From positions 1-64,000 of the forward strand of contig JBCCPJ010000003.1 in the NCBI GenBank assembly GCA_039024895.1: DNA of 64,000 nucleotides. The letters run 5' to 3'. This DNA is from JAJDOD01 sp039024895 (GTDB lineage: Bacteria; Pseudomonadota; Alphaproteobacteria; Rhodobacterales; Rhodobacteraceae). Numbering within the stretch: position 1 is the stretch's first letter; each line of letters begins with the position of its first letter. Made by a program: the position numbers and the translations under genes. Below are positions 8,376-16,476 of this stretch, one piece after another. A model generated the notes under the pieces. That model searched no databases and was not told the DNA's origin. It saw only the letters and a program-made list of their open reading frames with translations.

Positions 8376-9254
8376 TCAGATCCCGCCCGTTGCGGCAAGC
8401 ACTTGCCCGACAACATCCTGCGGCGTCATGGCAATCCGAGCGTCCGCCTTCCGCAGTGCGTCGATTTTTTGGTCCACTGAGAGCCCCGCAAACGCCGGCA
8501 ACGTGCCGGCGTGTCCCATCCGGCGACCGACGGGCGCATGCCGTCCCGCAATCAAGGCAACAACCGGTTTGGGATAGTCGTTTGCTGCCAGGTACTCGGC
8601 GGCCCGTTCTTCTTCCTGCCCGCCAATTTCTCCAATCAACACGACGCAGTGGGTATCCGCGTCTTCTTTGAATTTTTCGAGACACTCTACAAATCCAATT
8701 CCGTGGATAGCGTCGCCGCCTATGCCTACCGTCGTTGATTGGCCAAGCCCCGCGGCTGAACAGTTTGCCAGAATCTCGGAAGTCAAAGAGGCCGAACGCG
8801 AGACAAGGCCGATATGCCCTGGTTTTTCTTCCTTTGTGGGCATAACGCCAATTTTGCACTGACCCGGCGTCAGAATACCTTGACTGTTTGGTCCAATAAG
8901 CACGGTCTGCGACGATTGCAAACTGCGCTTCACGCGGGCCATATCGTGCTGAGGCACGCGTTCAGTGACGCAGACGATAACCTCCAATTCCGCTTCAACG
9001 GCTTCGATTATGGCATCGGCGGCGTTGGGTGCGGGCACGATCACGAGGCTTGCTGTTGCGCCCGTGGCCTCTTTGGCCGACTTCACATCGTGAAAAATCG
9101 GCAAGCCGAGATGCATTGTGTCGCCTCGCCCGGGGCGCACCCCGCCGACATAATTCGCCGCGTAACGCATGCTTTGATCAGTGTAGAAAGTGCCCGCGCG
9201 ACCGGTGATACCTTGCACGATTACTCTTGTATTGCTGTCGATGAGGATGGACAT
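8376..9254 (-). CDS. Succinyl-CoA synthetase alpha-like acyl-CoA ligase subunit, divergent active site
   Basis: 292 residues, ADP-forming CoA ligase alpha subunit. The N-terminal CoA-binding Rossmann domain has VIVQGITGRAGTFYTDQSMRY, and the phosphorylated histidine is in GRRMGHAGTLPAF (about 248). Motifs next to the carboxylate site differ from ordinary SucD as I know it: GPNSQG where GPNCPG is usual, and SRSASLTSE where SRSGTLTYE is usual. This argues for another dicarboxylate. The start ATG overlaps the stop of the beta-subunit gene by one base. Candidates are malate, or, from the neighbours, oxalate. The enzyme class is certain, the substrate is inference. Confidence 0.85.
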   Translation of the reverse strand: MSILIDSNTRVIVQGITGRAGTFYTDQSMRYAANYVGGVRPGRGDTMHLGLPIFHDVKSAKEATGATASLVIVPAPNAADAIIEAVEAELEVIVCVTERVPQHDMARVKRSLQSSQTVLIGPNSQGILTPGQCKIGVMPTKEEKPGHIGLVSRSASLTSEILANCSAAGLGQSTTVGIGGDAIHGIGFVECLEKFKEDADTHCVVLIGEIGGQEEERAAEYLAANDYPKPVVALIAGRHAPVGRRMGHAGTLPAFAGLSVDQKIDALRKADARIAMTPQDVVGQVLAATGGI

Positions 9255-10408
9255 CAGGCCGCTCCCGCAATCTCAGTGGCGCGCCCAACAGCCGCGTCCA
9301 AGTCTGTGACATTCTCAACAGGTACTTTTCGATCCTTTAAGATTTGTCGTCCCCAATCGGCATTGACGCCCGCGAGCCGCGCTATGCAGCGCAGTTTATT
9401 GTCGCTTCGACTATAGGCCAGAGCGACGCCTTCGGCGACGGTGTCGCAGACGGTCATGCCGCCACCATGAACATTCAACAGGAGAACTTTGACATTTGCG
9501 TCCTGCAACAGAAGTTCAACGCCACGTGCGATGTCGAAACTGGTGGCGGTTGTGCGAATATCCATGAAATTCGCGGGCTGGCCGCCTTGATCGACAATCA
9601 TGTCATTGGTGGCAAGGCCAAGGCCCGCGCCGTTGACAACAACGCCAATGGAGCCGTCGAGAGCGACAAGATTGATATTGCTCTTCTGCGCTTCGGATTC
9701 CGTGTGTTGGCCTTTGTAATCGTCGAAGAGCCGTTCGAATTCCGGATGTCGGAAAGCGGCAGACGGATCGAGATGGACCTTGGCGTCAATTGCCATCCAT
9801 CCCCCCTCGCGGGTCTGTGCGAAGGGATTGATCTCCAGTAGCAGCATGTCGTTCCGGTGGAAGGCCTCCAAGGCGCCAAAGATCTGCATGGTCGCGTCCG
9901 GGTCGTTAATTCCGATGCCGGATAGTGCTTCGGCAATCTCGCTTTCCAGAGCATCTTGATTGAGTGCTTTGCTATGCACCGCATTGCTTTGCGATCTGGA
10001 CGCGCCTTCGAAGGTGGTGCCTCCATCCCCGCTGGTCAAAAGAAGCGTAGCCCCGGAATACGGGTCGAGCGCAAAAGCAATGTAAGCTTCGGAGGCCAAG
10101 TCATGGGCTTCTTCCACATATACCGCGTCCACCAGTTCACCGTCGGATTCCGTCTGTTCCGTCACTAGATTCCTGCCAAGCAAGGCTTCCGCCTCGTCGT
10201 GAACAACGGACGGCGTGGCTGCTAATTTGATGCCGCCAGCGGGACCGCGTCCACCCGCCGGAATCTGGGCCTTAACGACGTATTTCTTTGCTTTGATCTT
10301 AACGCATGCGGCTTGCGCCTCGCTGGCTGTTTTTGCGCGATGGCCAGTCGGGCAGCGCACGCCGTACTGGGCCAGCAGTTCTTTTGAAAGGTATTCGATC
10401 AGGAACAA
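9254..10408 (-). CDS. Succinyl-CoA synthetase beta-like acyl-CoA ligase subunit, divergent active site
   Basis: 384 residues from the TTG at 10408: ATP-grasp domain (KYVVKAQIPAGGRGPAGGIK, then LLLEINPFAQT) and C-terminal flavodoxin-like ligase domain (DGSIGVVVNGAGLGLATNDM). I prefer the TTG because GGAGG lies five bases upstream and MFLIEYLSKELL then lines up with the usual SucC beginning; an ATG at 10420 is the alternative. Normal SucC has DVGGGAT and NIFGGI in the substrate region, while this protein has DIRTTAT and NVHGGGM, so the specificity is probably not succinate. It heads the leftward transcript opposite the gntR-oxc-frc operon. Confidence 0.84.
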   Translation of the reverse strand: MFLIEYLSKELLAQYGVRCPTGHRAKTASEAQAACVKIKAKKYVVKAQIPAGGRGPAGGIKLAATPSVVHDEAEALLGRNLVTEQTESDGELVDAVYVEEAHDLASEAYIAFALDPYSGATLLLTSGDGGTTFEGASRSQSNAVHSKALNQDALESEIAEALSGIGINDPDATMQIFGALEAFHRNDMLLLEINPFAQTREGGWMAIDAKVHLDPSAAFRHPEFERLFDDYKGQHTESEAQKSNINLVALDGSIGVVVNGAGLGLATNDMIVDQGGQPANFMDIRTTATSFDIARGVELLLQDANVKVLLLNVHGGGMTVCDTVAEGVALAYSRSDNKLRCIARLAGVNADWGRQILKDRKVPVENVTDLDAAVGRATEIAGAA

Positions 10409-10432
10409 GTCAACCTCCATCACATTTGGTAT

Positions 10433-10444
10433 TTGGTATACCAA
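10433..10444. promoter_or_regulatory. Perfect palindrome upstream of the ligase operon (likely GntR operator)
   Basis: TTGGTATACCAA is a perfect 12-bp palindrome 25 bp before the chosen start of the leftward sucC-like gene; a further half-site TTTGGTA sits just beside it (10425-10431). The shape TnGTnnACnA is typical of operators of the FadR/FCD branch of GntR regulators, and a gene for such a regulator is encoded 240 bp away. Confidence 0.6.
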
Positions 10445-10620
10445 TAGAAAGAAATTGAGGAGTTTGCGAGTAGATTCCCTAATGATCTTTGAGATTCTTG
10501 GGTAAGGAGGTTGCTGGTAGTGTGAAAGATAACGAGCTATCTAGCGAAATAATCCAAAAAATTGCTACTTTGGCGAGATGGAGGCGAAATCACACTACTC
10601 TAGAATTTGTGTATTGTGTA

Positions 10621-10630
10621 TGGTACACCA
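10621..10630. promoter_or_regulatory. Second GntR-type site upstream of the regulator gene
   Basis: TGGTACACCA differs at one base from the core of the palindrome at 10433-10444 and lies 50 bp before the regulator's ATG. Together the two sites bracket the divergent promoter region, which suggests joint control of both arms and autoregulation. Confidence 0.5.
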
Positions 10631-10680
10631 CATTTGACGGAGATCGACTCATAGAGAGAAAAGAGGAAGGCCCTCGCTGG

Positions 10681-11388
10681 ATGAAGCTTACGCCCATCAC
10701 GACAAACTTCACCTTGAAGGATCACGTCTACCAACGATTGAAAGATGCGATTGCGGGCGTGGATATCTATGATGAGGGTGCCGAGCTGCGTCTTGATGAG
10801 CGTAGTCTCTCCGAGCAATTGGGTGTGTCCAGAACCCCTTTGCGCGAGGCGATTGCGCGACTAGAGCGCGATGCATTGGTCGAGGTTATTCCGCGAAAAG
10901 GCGTATACCTGCGGCGGAAGTCGCTGGATGAAATTCTTGAAATGATTGTAGCCTGGGCCGCATTGGAAAGTATGGCAGCACGTCTGGCGGCGGAGGTTGC
11001 GAGCGACGCGGAGATTTCCGGTCTGCGCAAGATAGCCGCGAAGTACAATGAAGGTGTGCGCGATACCCATATTTCGGAGTATTCCGACGACAACATCCGG
11101 TTTCATCAGCATATTTTTGAGATATCGGGCTGCGGGCTTTTACGCGAAATGGCGGATGGGTTGTTTGTTCACATGCAGGCTGTTCGCCTGCGCGCGATGA
11201 ACGAAGGCAACCGGGTGGAACGCTCCGTTGTGGACCACGCGGAAATCATCGAAGCGCTTGAAGCCCGCGACGCTGAGGGTGCCGCCGAGCGGGTTCGAGC
11301 GCACACGATGCGGTTGCACGAGCACGTGCGCAGGACCTGGGTTGAACTCGAAGAGGCAAGGGCGGCGAAAGCTGCGAACGATCGCTGA
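10681..11388 (+). CDS. GntR-family transcriptional regulator with FCD domain
   Basis: 235 residues. An N-terminal winged helix (about 8-75; LSEQLGVSRTPLREAIARLERDALVEVIPRKGVYL is the GntR signature region) precedes an all-helical FCD ligand domain with the metal-binding pattern (D-x3-H around NIRFHQHIFEISG, then H-x-EIIEALEARDAEGA). Such domains bind small carboxylic acids. The ATG at 10681 starts the conserved domain; a longer open frame from 10489 has no family similarity. It heads the rightward oxalate operon, 28 bp before oxc, and faces the ligase genes, so an oxalate-pathway acid or acyl-CoA as effector is a reasonable inference. Confidence 0.88.
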   Translation: MKLTPITTNFTLKDHVYQRLKDAIAGVDIYDEGAELRLDERSLSEQLGVSRTPLREAIARLERDALVEVIPRKGVYLRRKSLDEILEMIVAWAALESMAARLAAEVASDAEISGLRKIAAKYNEGVRDTHISEYSDDNIRFHQHIFEISGCGLLREMADGLFVHMQAVRLRAMNEGNRVERSVVDHAEIIEALEARDAEGAAERVRAHTMRLHEHVRRTWVELEEARAAKAANDR

Positions 11389-11416
11389 TCGGGCACGTTA
11401 TGTTTGGGAGGACAGG

Positions 11417-13189
11417 ATGGGTATAGCCGAAACACAAGCTGATTTGATGGCACGGGCCGAGACGGCGCCCGAAACGTTGACGGATGGATTCCATCTGCTG
11501 ATTGATGCTCTGAAACTGAATGATATCAACGTTATATACAATGTGCCCGGCATCCCGATCACAGACCTCGGTCGTTATGCGCAGGCGCAAGGGATGCGCG
11601 TCATATCATTTCGCCATGAACAGCACGCCGGCTATGCCGCCTCGGTTGCGGGGTACCTCACCAAAAAGCCGGGTGTCTGCATGACTGTGAGTGCGCCCGG
11701 TTTTATGAACGGTCTCACCGCTTTGGCCAACGCGACCACAAACTGCTGGCCGATGATACTGATCTCTGGTTCCTCAGAACGCGAAATCGTTGACCTGTCC
11801 CAGGGCGATTACGAGGAGATGGACCAGCTTGCGATGGCGAAACCGTTTTGCAAGGCAGCCTATCGCCTCACATATGCCGAAGACATCGGAATAGCCGTCG
11901 CGCGTGCCATTCGCTCTGCGGTGAGCGGGAGACCGGGCGGCGTCTATTTGGATATACCCGGCGCCATGCTCGGCCAAATTGTCGATGCGGAAGCTGGCAA
12001 ACAGTCCTTGGTTAAAGTAATCGATCCGGCGCCAAGGCAAACGCCGTCGCCCGAAGCTGTGGCGCGCGCTATTGACGTGATGAAATCGGCAGAGCGGCCA
12101 TTGATTGTATTGGGTAAGGGGGCCGCCTACGATCAGTCGGACGAGGTGATCCGAGAGCTGGTCGAAAAGTCGGGCTATCCGTTTCTTCCTATGTCGATGG
12201 CGAAGGGTCTGTTGCCGGACACTCATCCACAATGCGCGTCGGCCGCCCGCTCTCTGGTGCTAAAAGAGTCAGACGCAGTCATAATGGTCGGGGCACGGAT
12301 CAACTGGCTGCTGTCCCATGGCAAGGGAAAGCAATGGGGTGAACCAGGGGGCAAACGCTTCATCCAGATCGATATTGATGCGGAAGAGATGGATTCAAAC
12401 GTCGAGATTGCCGCGCCTCTGGTTGGAGATGCCGGCTCCTGTGCGCGCGCGCTTGTGGAAGCGATGGAGGGTGAGGGGATTGCACCACCAGCGCAATGGC
12501 TCGAGCAGGTACGTACCAAGGCCGAAGCGAACATGGAGCGCATGGCCTCGAAGCTGCAAAACAACAACGACCCCATGGATTATCATGCAGCGCTCGGCGT
12601 GATTAAGACCGCCATCAACGATCACCCCGACACGATATTGGTCAATGAGGGGGCGAATACGCTCGATATGGCCCGCTCAATTGTCAACATCCACAAGCCT
12701 AGACATCGGATCGATGTCGGCACTTGGGGGGTGATGGGTATTGGCATGGGCGCGGCGGTAGCTGCAGCGATCGAAACCGGAAAGCAGGTACTGGCCGTCG
12801 AAGGGGACAGCGCTTTCGGGTTCTGCGGCATGGAGGTTGAGACTATCTGTCGGTATGACCTGCCGGTTTGCATCGTTGTTTTTAACAACAACGGCATCTA
12901 TCGCGGCGATGGCGAGAACTGGGGCGGTGGCGCCGATCCAGCAACAACAGTCTTCGTCAAGGACGCGCGATACGATCTGATGATGCAGGCGTTCGGCGGT
13001 GAAGGGGAGACCGTGACGAACCCTGACGATTTGAAGCGCGCGATCTATGCCGCCTTCGCTTCTGGTAAGCCAACCTTGATAAATGCTGCAATTGATCCAG
13101 CTGCTGGCAAGGAAAGCGGCAATATCGGCAATCTCAATCCAAACTCGGTGGTGGCACAAGTTCGCTATCCACAAGCGAAAAAGATATAG
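11417..13189 (+). CDS. oxc: Oxalyl-CoA decarboxylase (thiamine diphosphate enzyme)
   Basis: 590 residues; converts oxalyl-CoA to formyl-CoA and CO2 in the cytoplasm. Three ThDP-enzyme domains are visible: the PYR domain with the catalytic glutamate in RHEQHAGYAASVAGY (about 66), the middle domain (RPLIVLGKGAAYDQSDE), and the PP domain with the ThDP/Mg motif from GDSAFGF (about 463) to FNNNGIYRG. NEGANTLDMARS and GVMGIGMGAAVAAA match oxalyl-CoA decarboxylase better than acetolactate synthase. The ATG at 11417 follows a GGGAGGA site. It is placed between the regulator and frc, which supports the oxalate assignment. Confidence 0.92.
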   Translation: MGIAETQADLMARAETAPETLTDGFHLLIDALKLNDINVIYNVPGIPITDLGRYAQAQGMRVISFRHEQHAGYAASVAGYLTKKPGVCMTVSAPGFMNGLTALANATTNCWPMILISGSSEREIVDLSQGDYEEMDQLAMAKPFCKAAYRLTYAEDIGIAVARAIRSAVSGRPGGVYLDIPGAMLGQIVDAEAGKQSLVKVIDPAPRQTPSPEAVARAIDVMKSAERPLIVLGKGAAYDQSDEVIRELVEKSGYPFLPMSMAKGLLPDTHPQCASAARSLVLKESDAVIMVGARINWLLSHGKGKQWGEPGGKRFIQIDIDAEEMDSNVEIAAPLVGDAGSCARALVEAMEGEGIAPPAQWLEQVRTKAEANMERMASKLQNNNDPMDYHAALGVIKTAINDHPDTILVNEGANTLDMARSIVNIHKPRHRIDVGTWGVMGIGMGAAVAAAIETGKQVLAVEGDSAFGFCGMEVETICRYDLPVCIVVFNNNGIYRGDGENWGGGADPATTVFVKDARYDLMMQAFGGEGETVTNPDDLKRAIYAAFASGKPTLINAAIDPAAGKESGNIGNLNPNSVVAQVRYPQAKKI

Positions 13190-13204
13190 CGAGGACAAAG
13201 GCTT

Positions 13205-14479
13205 ATGAAAGCTCTTGAGGGTGTAAAAGTTCTGGATTTCACACATGTGCAGTCGGGTCCGACCTGCACGCAGTTACTCGCGTGGTTCGGCGCAGACGTG
13301 ATCAAAGTCGAGCGTCCCGGCGTGGGCGACGCGACACGCAAGCAATTGGTGGATGTGCCGGGCGCTGACAGTCTGTACTTCACCATGCTCAATCACAACA
13401 AGCGCTCGATTGAGCTCAACTCCAAAAACGAAACTGGCAAACAGGTGCTGACGCGCTTGATTGAAGAGTGCGATGTCATGGTGGAGAACTTCGCTCCAGG
13501 CGCGCTCGACCGCATGGGGTTCACATGGGAGCGTATTCAAGAGATCAACCCGCGGATGATCCTCGCATCGATCAAGGGCTTCGGGCCCGGCAAGTACGAA
13601 GACTGCAAGGTTTATGAAAATGTCGCGCAATGTGCTGGCGGCGCGGCATCCACGACCGGGTTTCGTGATGGACCGCCTTTGGTCACCGGCGCACAGATTG
13701 GGGACTCCGGAACCGGCCTGCATCTGTGCCTTGGCATCGTGACGGCGCTTTACCACCGTGAGCAGTCCGGGCGCGGTCAGAAGGTCAGCGCGGCGATGCA
13801 GGATGGCGTGTTGAACCTGACCCGAGTGAAGTTGCGTGATCAGCAGCGCTTGGAGGCGGGACCGCTCAAGGAATACAGCCAGTTTGGCGAAGGCGTCCCA
13901 TTCGGAGAGGCCACCCCGCGCGCAGGCAACGACTCTGGCGGCGGACAGCCCGGACGTATCCTGAAGTGTAAGGGCTGGGAAACAGACCCCAACGCCTACA
14001 CCTATTTTATTACCCAGGCCGCTGTCTGGGAAAATGTATGCGACGTGATTGGCAAGCCTGAGTGGAAAGAAGCGGAAGGGTATCAGACGCCGCCAGAACG
14101 CCTCGATAAGCTCAACGAGATTTTCGATGCGGTTGAGGCATGGACCATGACCAAAACCAAGTTTGAAGTCATGGAAATCTGCAATCCACTCAATATCCCC
14201 GTCGGCCCCATTCTTTCTACGAAAGAATTGATGGAAGACGAAGGCTTGCGGGCGACGGGCACGATTGTTGACGTGGATCATCCAGAGCGTGGTCGGTATG
14301 TCAGCGTCGGGTGTCCGATCAAGTTGAGCGCGTCGCCTGTTGAAGTGGAGCGTTCGCCCCTGTTGGGTGAGCATACCGTTGAGGTTTTGACCGACGTTCT
14401 TGGGTATCAGGGCGAAGAGCTAGAAAAGGTGATCGAAAGCGGCGCCGTTGGTACTCCAAAGGCGATGGCTGCGGAATAA
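13205..14479 (+). CDS. frc: Formyl-CoA:oxalate CoA-transferase (class III)
   Basis: 424 residues, CaiB/BaiF class III CoA-transferase. It moves CoA from formyl-CoA to oxalate, releasing formate and supplying Oxc with oxalyl-CoA. The start KVLDFTHVQSGPTCTQLLAWFGADVIKVERPG is classical; the catalytic aspartate is in GAQIGDSGTGLH (about 167), and the glycine-rich active-site loop SGGGQPG (about 246-252) is the feature that separates formyl-CoA transferases from other class III members. 15 bp after oxc, clearly the same operon. Confidence 0.92.
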   Translation: MKALEGVKVLDFTHVQSGPTCTQLLAWFGADVIKVERPGVGDATRKQLVDVPGADSLYFTMLNHNKRSIELNSKNETGKQVLTRLIEECDVMVENFAPGALDRMGFTWERIQEINPRMILASIKGFGPGKYEDCKVYENVAQCAGGAASTTGFRDGPPLVTGAQIGDSGTGLHLCLGIVTALYHREQSGRGQKVSAAMQDGVLNLTRVKLRDQQRLEAGPLKEYSQFGEGVPFGEATPRAGNDSGGGQPGRILKCKGWETDPNAYTYFITQAAVWENVCDVIGKPEWKEAEGYQTPPERLDKLNEIFDAVEAWTMTKTKFEVMEICNPLNIPVGPILSTKELMEDEGLRATGTIVDVDHPERGRYVSVGCPIKLSASPVEVERSPLLGEHTVEVLTDVLGYQGEELEKVIESGAVGTPKAMAAE

Positions 14480-14564
14480 CACTGTCTGGCGTGCCGATCT
14501 GGCGCGCCAGTATCCATGGACGGGCCGCAAGAGCACGCCATGACGAACATGGGAGGGGCGCAAA

Positions 14565-15482
14565 ATGCGTCTAATCGTTATGGGCCAACAGGCCTTTGGT
14601 AGAGATGTATTGGCCAAGCTGCTGGACACTGGCACCGATGACGTCGTGGCGGTGTATTGCGAGCCGGACCGTGACGGCAAACCGATTGATCCCATCAAGG
14701 AATACGCACTCGAAAAGGGGCTGCCCGTAGAACAGCCCGCAAATTTCGAAGATGCGGGCGCGTTAGATACTCTGGCGCATTACGACGCCGACTTGATGTT
14801 GATGGCGTTCGTAAACGTATTTGTGCCAGCGGCGGCGCGCGATACGCCAACTCACGGTTCAATCTGTTTTCACCCCTCGCTATTGCCGAAATACCGTGGC
14901 CCAAGTGCCGTCAACTGGCCGATTATCGTGGGCGACACGAAGTCGGGCTTCTCATGGTTCTATCCCAGCGATGGGCTTGATGAAGGTGACAGCCTTTTGC
15001 AGTGGGAATGCGAAGTGGGGCCGGATGACACGGTCATCGATCTCTACTTCAAGAAAATTTACCCGCCCGCCGTAGAGAGTGTCTTGTCTGTAGTCGACCA
15101 TTTTCGGTCTGGAACCCCGCCAAGGCTGGTGCCCGATGAGACAAAGGCAACATATGAGCGCCGATGCACTTCGCGGCACTCGAAGGTCAATTGGCATGCA
15201 CCGGTTGCTCACGTCTATAACCTGATCCGCGGGACCAATCCCGCGCCTGGCGCGTGGACAACGTATAAAGGCGCCAAGCTTGGTATCTTTGATAGCGCCC
15301 GTATTCCCGGTGACGGGATTACCGGGCGGGTTCGGGAAATTTCGGAGGACGGCATTGAGGTGCAGGCCGTGGGCGGCCGCATCCGCGTCTCGCGAGTTCG
15401 GCCAGAGGGCGGCAGCAAAATGCCAGCGTCCGAATGGGCCACCTCAGTCGGGCTTAGTGTCGGTGACGAGTTGGATAGTTGA
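14565..15482 (+). CDS. Stand-alone formyltransferase resembling the hydrolase domain of 10-formyl-THF dehydrogenase
   Basis: 305 residues. The N-terminal Rossmann-like formyltransferase domain carries the catalytic histidine in HPSLLPKYRGPSAVNW (about 103) and the aspartate in PSDGLDEGDSLLQ (about 138); the C-terminal part (KVNWHAPVAHVYNLIRG, PGAWTTYKG) is the OB-like domain. The run of motifs follows the N-terminal domain of ALDH1L1-type 10-formyltetrahydrofolate dehydrogenases more closely than Met-tRNA formyltransferase, but no carrier or aldehyde-dehydrogenase domain follows. 85 bp after frc and 10 bp before the stress-protein gene, in the oxalate operon. Either it hydrolyses 10-formyl-THF or it moves formyl groups between CoA and THF; the second is my hypothesis. 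Confidence 0.8.
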   Translation: MRLIVMGQQAFGRDVLAKLLDTGTDDVVAVYCEPDRDGKPIDPIKEYALEKGLPVEQPANFEDAGALDTLAHYDADLMLMAFVNVFVPAAARDTPTHGSICFHPSLLPKYRGPSAVNWPIIVGDTKSGFSWFYPSDGLDEGDSLLQWECEVGPDDTVIDLYFKKIYPPAVESVLSVVDHFRSGTPPRLVPDETKATYERRCTSRHSKVNWHAPVAHVYNLIRGTNPAPGAWTTYKGAKLGIFDSARIPGDGITGRVREISEDGIEVQAVGGRIRVSRVRPEGGSKMPASEWATSVGLSVGDELDS

Positions 15483-15492
15483 GGAGCGTTCA

Positions 15493-16359
15493 GTGCCATT
15501 AAGCAAACTTCATACGATTATGCTGCCTGTGCGCGGCGATGGCAAAGGCGACAATGTCTTGGCACATGCCGCTGTACTGGCGCACCGTTTTGGTGCGCGC
15601 GTCCGGGTTGTCCATTGCCGCCCGAAAAGTAGCGATCTGATGTCTTATGGCGTCGTTATTCCAAAGGTTGTGCGTGAGCAGATCGAAGAGGCGATGTCCT
15701 CTGCCTCAAACGTTACCGAGGGGCAGTTGATTGCCGAGTTCCGCGAGCTTGCAGAGAAGTTTGGTTTGGCAGAGCAAGAGCACACCGCAGGAGTTGCAAC
15801 CGCCCGTTTCATCGAATTTTCTGGCAAACAGGTTGAGGCGGTGCGTGCCCATGGGCGGCTTGCCGATTTGATCTGCGTCCCACAGCCTGATCCAACGTTG
15901 AATTTGGGAATCAACACCTTGAAGTCGGCGCTGTTTTCGTCGGGACGGCCAGTCATGATGTGTCCGGAGCAACAGAGTGTTTCCAAAAACTTCGCAGATC
16001 ATGTGGCTATTGGGTGGAACGGGTCGCTTGAAGCAACGCGAGCGGTAGCAATGTCGATGCCGCTTATTGCGTCGGCAAAGTCGGTCACAATTCTAAGCGG
16101 CGGACGGTCTCAAGCGGCTGCCGGTCCGGACGAATTGATGCGGTACCTCGAGCTCAAGGAGGTCTCCTCTAAGATGCGGAAATTTGACACAAAATCTAAA
16201 AATGTGGGTGAGATGCTGCTGGAGGAAACCAAGGCGGCAGGCGCGGGAATGCTCATCATGGGGGCGTATCACGAAAGCTATGAAAGGGAATCTCTCTTCG
16301 GAGGTAACTCGCACGCCGTCGTGCACACGGCGGACATCCCGGTTGTTTTGGTACACTAA
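15493..16359 (+). CDS. Universal stress protein family protein (two Usp-like halves)
   Basis: 288 residues from a GTG at 15493, preceded by GAGGAG. The first half begins KLHTIMLPVRGDGKGDNVLAHA, the second at about residue 165 with FADHVAIGWNGSLEATRAVAMSMP, and it ends LFGGNSHAVVHTADIPVVLVH, a UspA nucleotide-binding tail. The role is unknown; Usp genes often sit by transporter genes and may tune transport or survival. 10 bp after the formyltransferase gene. An apparent longer frame from 15280 lies inside that gene and is rejected. Confidence 0.8.
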   Translation: MPLSKLHTIMLPVRGDGKGDNVLAHAAVLAHRFGARVRVVHCRPKSSDLMSYGVVIPKVVREQIEEAMSSASNVTEGQLIAEFRELAEKFGLAEQEHTAGVATARFIEFSGKQVEAVRAHGRLADLICVPQPDPTLNLGINTLKSALFSSGRPVMMCPEQQSVSKNFADHVAIGWNGSLEATRAVAMSMPLIASAKSVTILSGGRSQAAAGPDELMRYLELKEVSSKMRKFDTKSKNVGEMLLEETKAAGAGMLIMGAYHESYERESLFGGNSHAVVHTADIPVVLVH

Positions 16360-16476
16360 TGCATGCCATCAGAAAACATTATTGCGTATAAGGCAGGCTA
16401 AACGATTAAATATTGCCAGGCAGATCAAGTGGGCTACTGTCGAGCACAGAAAACAAGTCAATAAGGGAGACTTAAG

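Noticed and set aside
10489..10680. N-terminal extension of the first GntR protein
   Set aside because: 64 residues without similarity, crossing the operator and promoter region; the domain begins at 10681.
13274..14374. 366-residue open frame on the minus strand
   Set aside because: Lies fully opposite frc, has no recognisable motif and no ribosome site; a shadow of strong codon bias.
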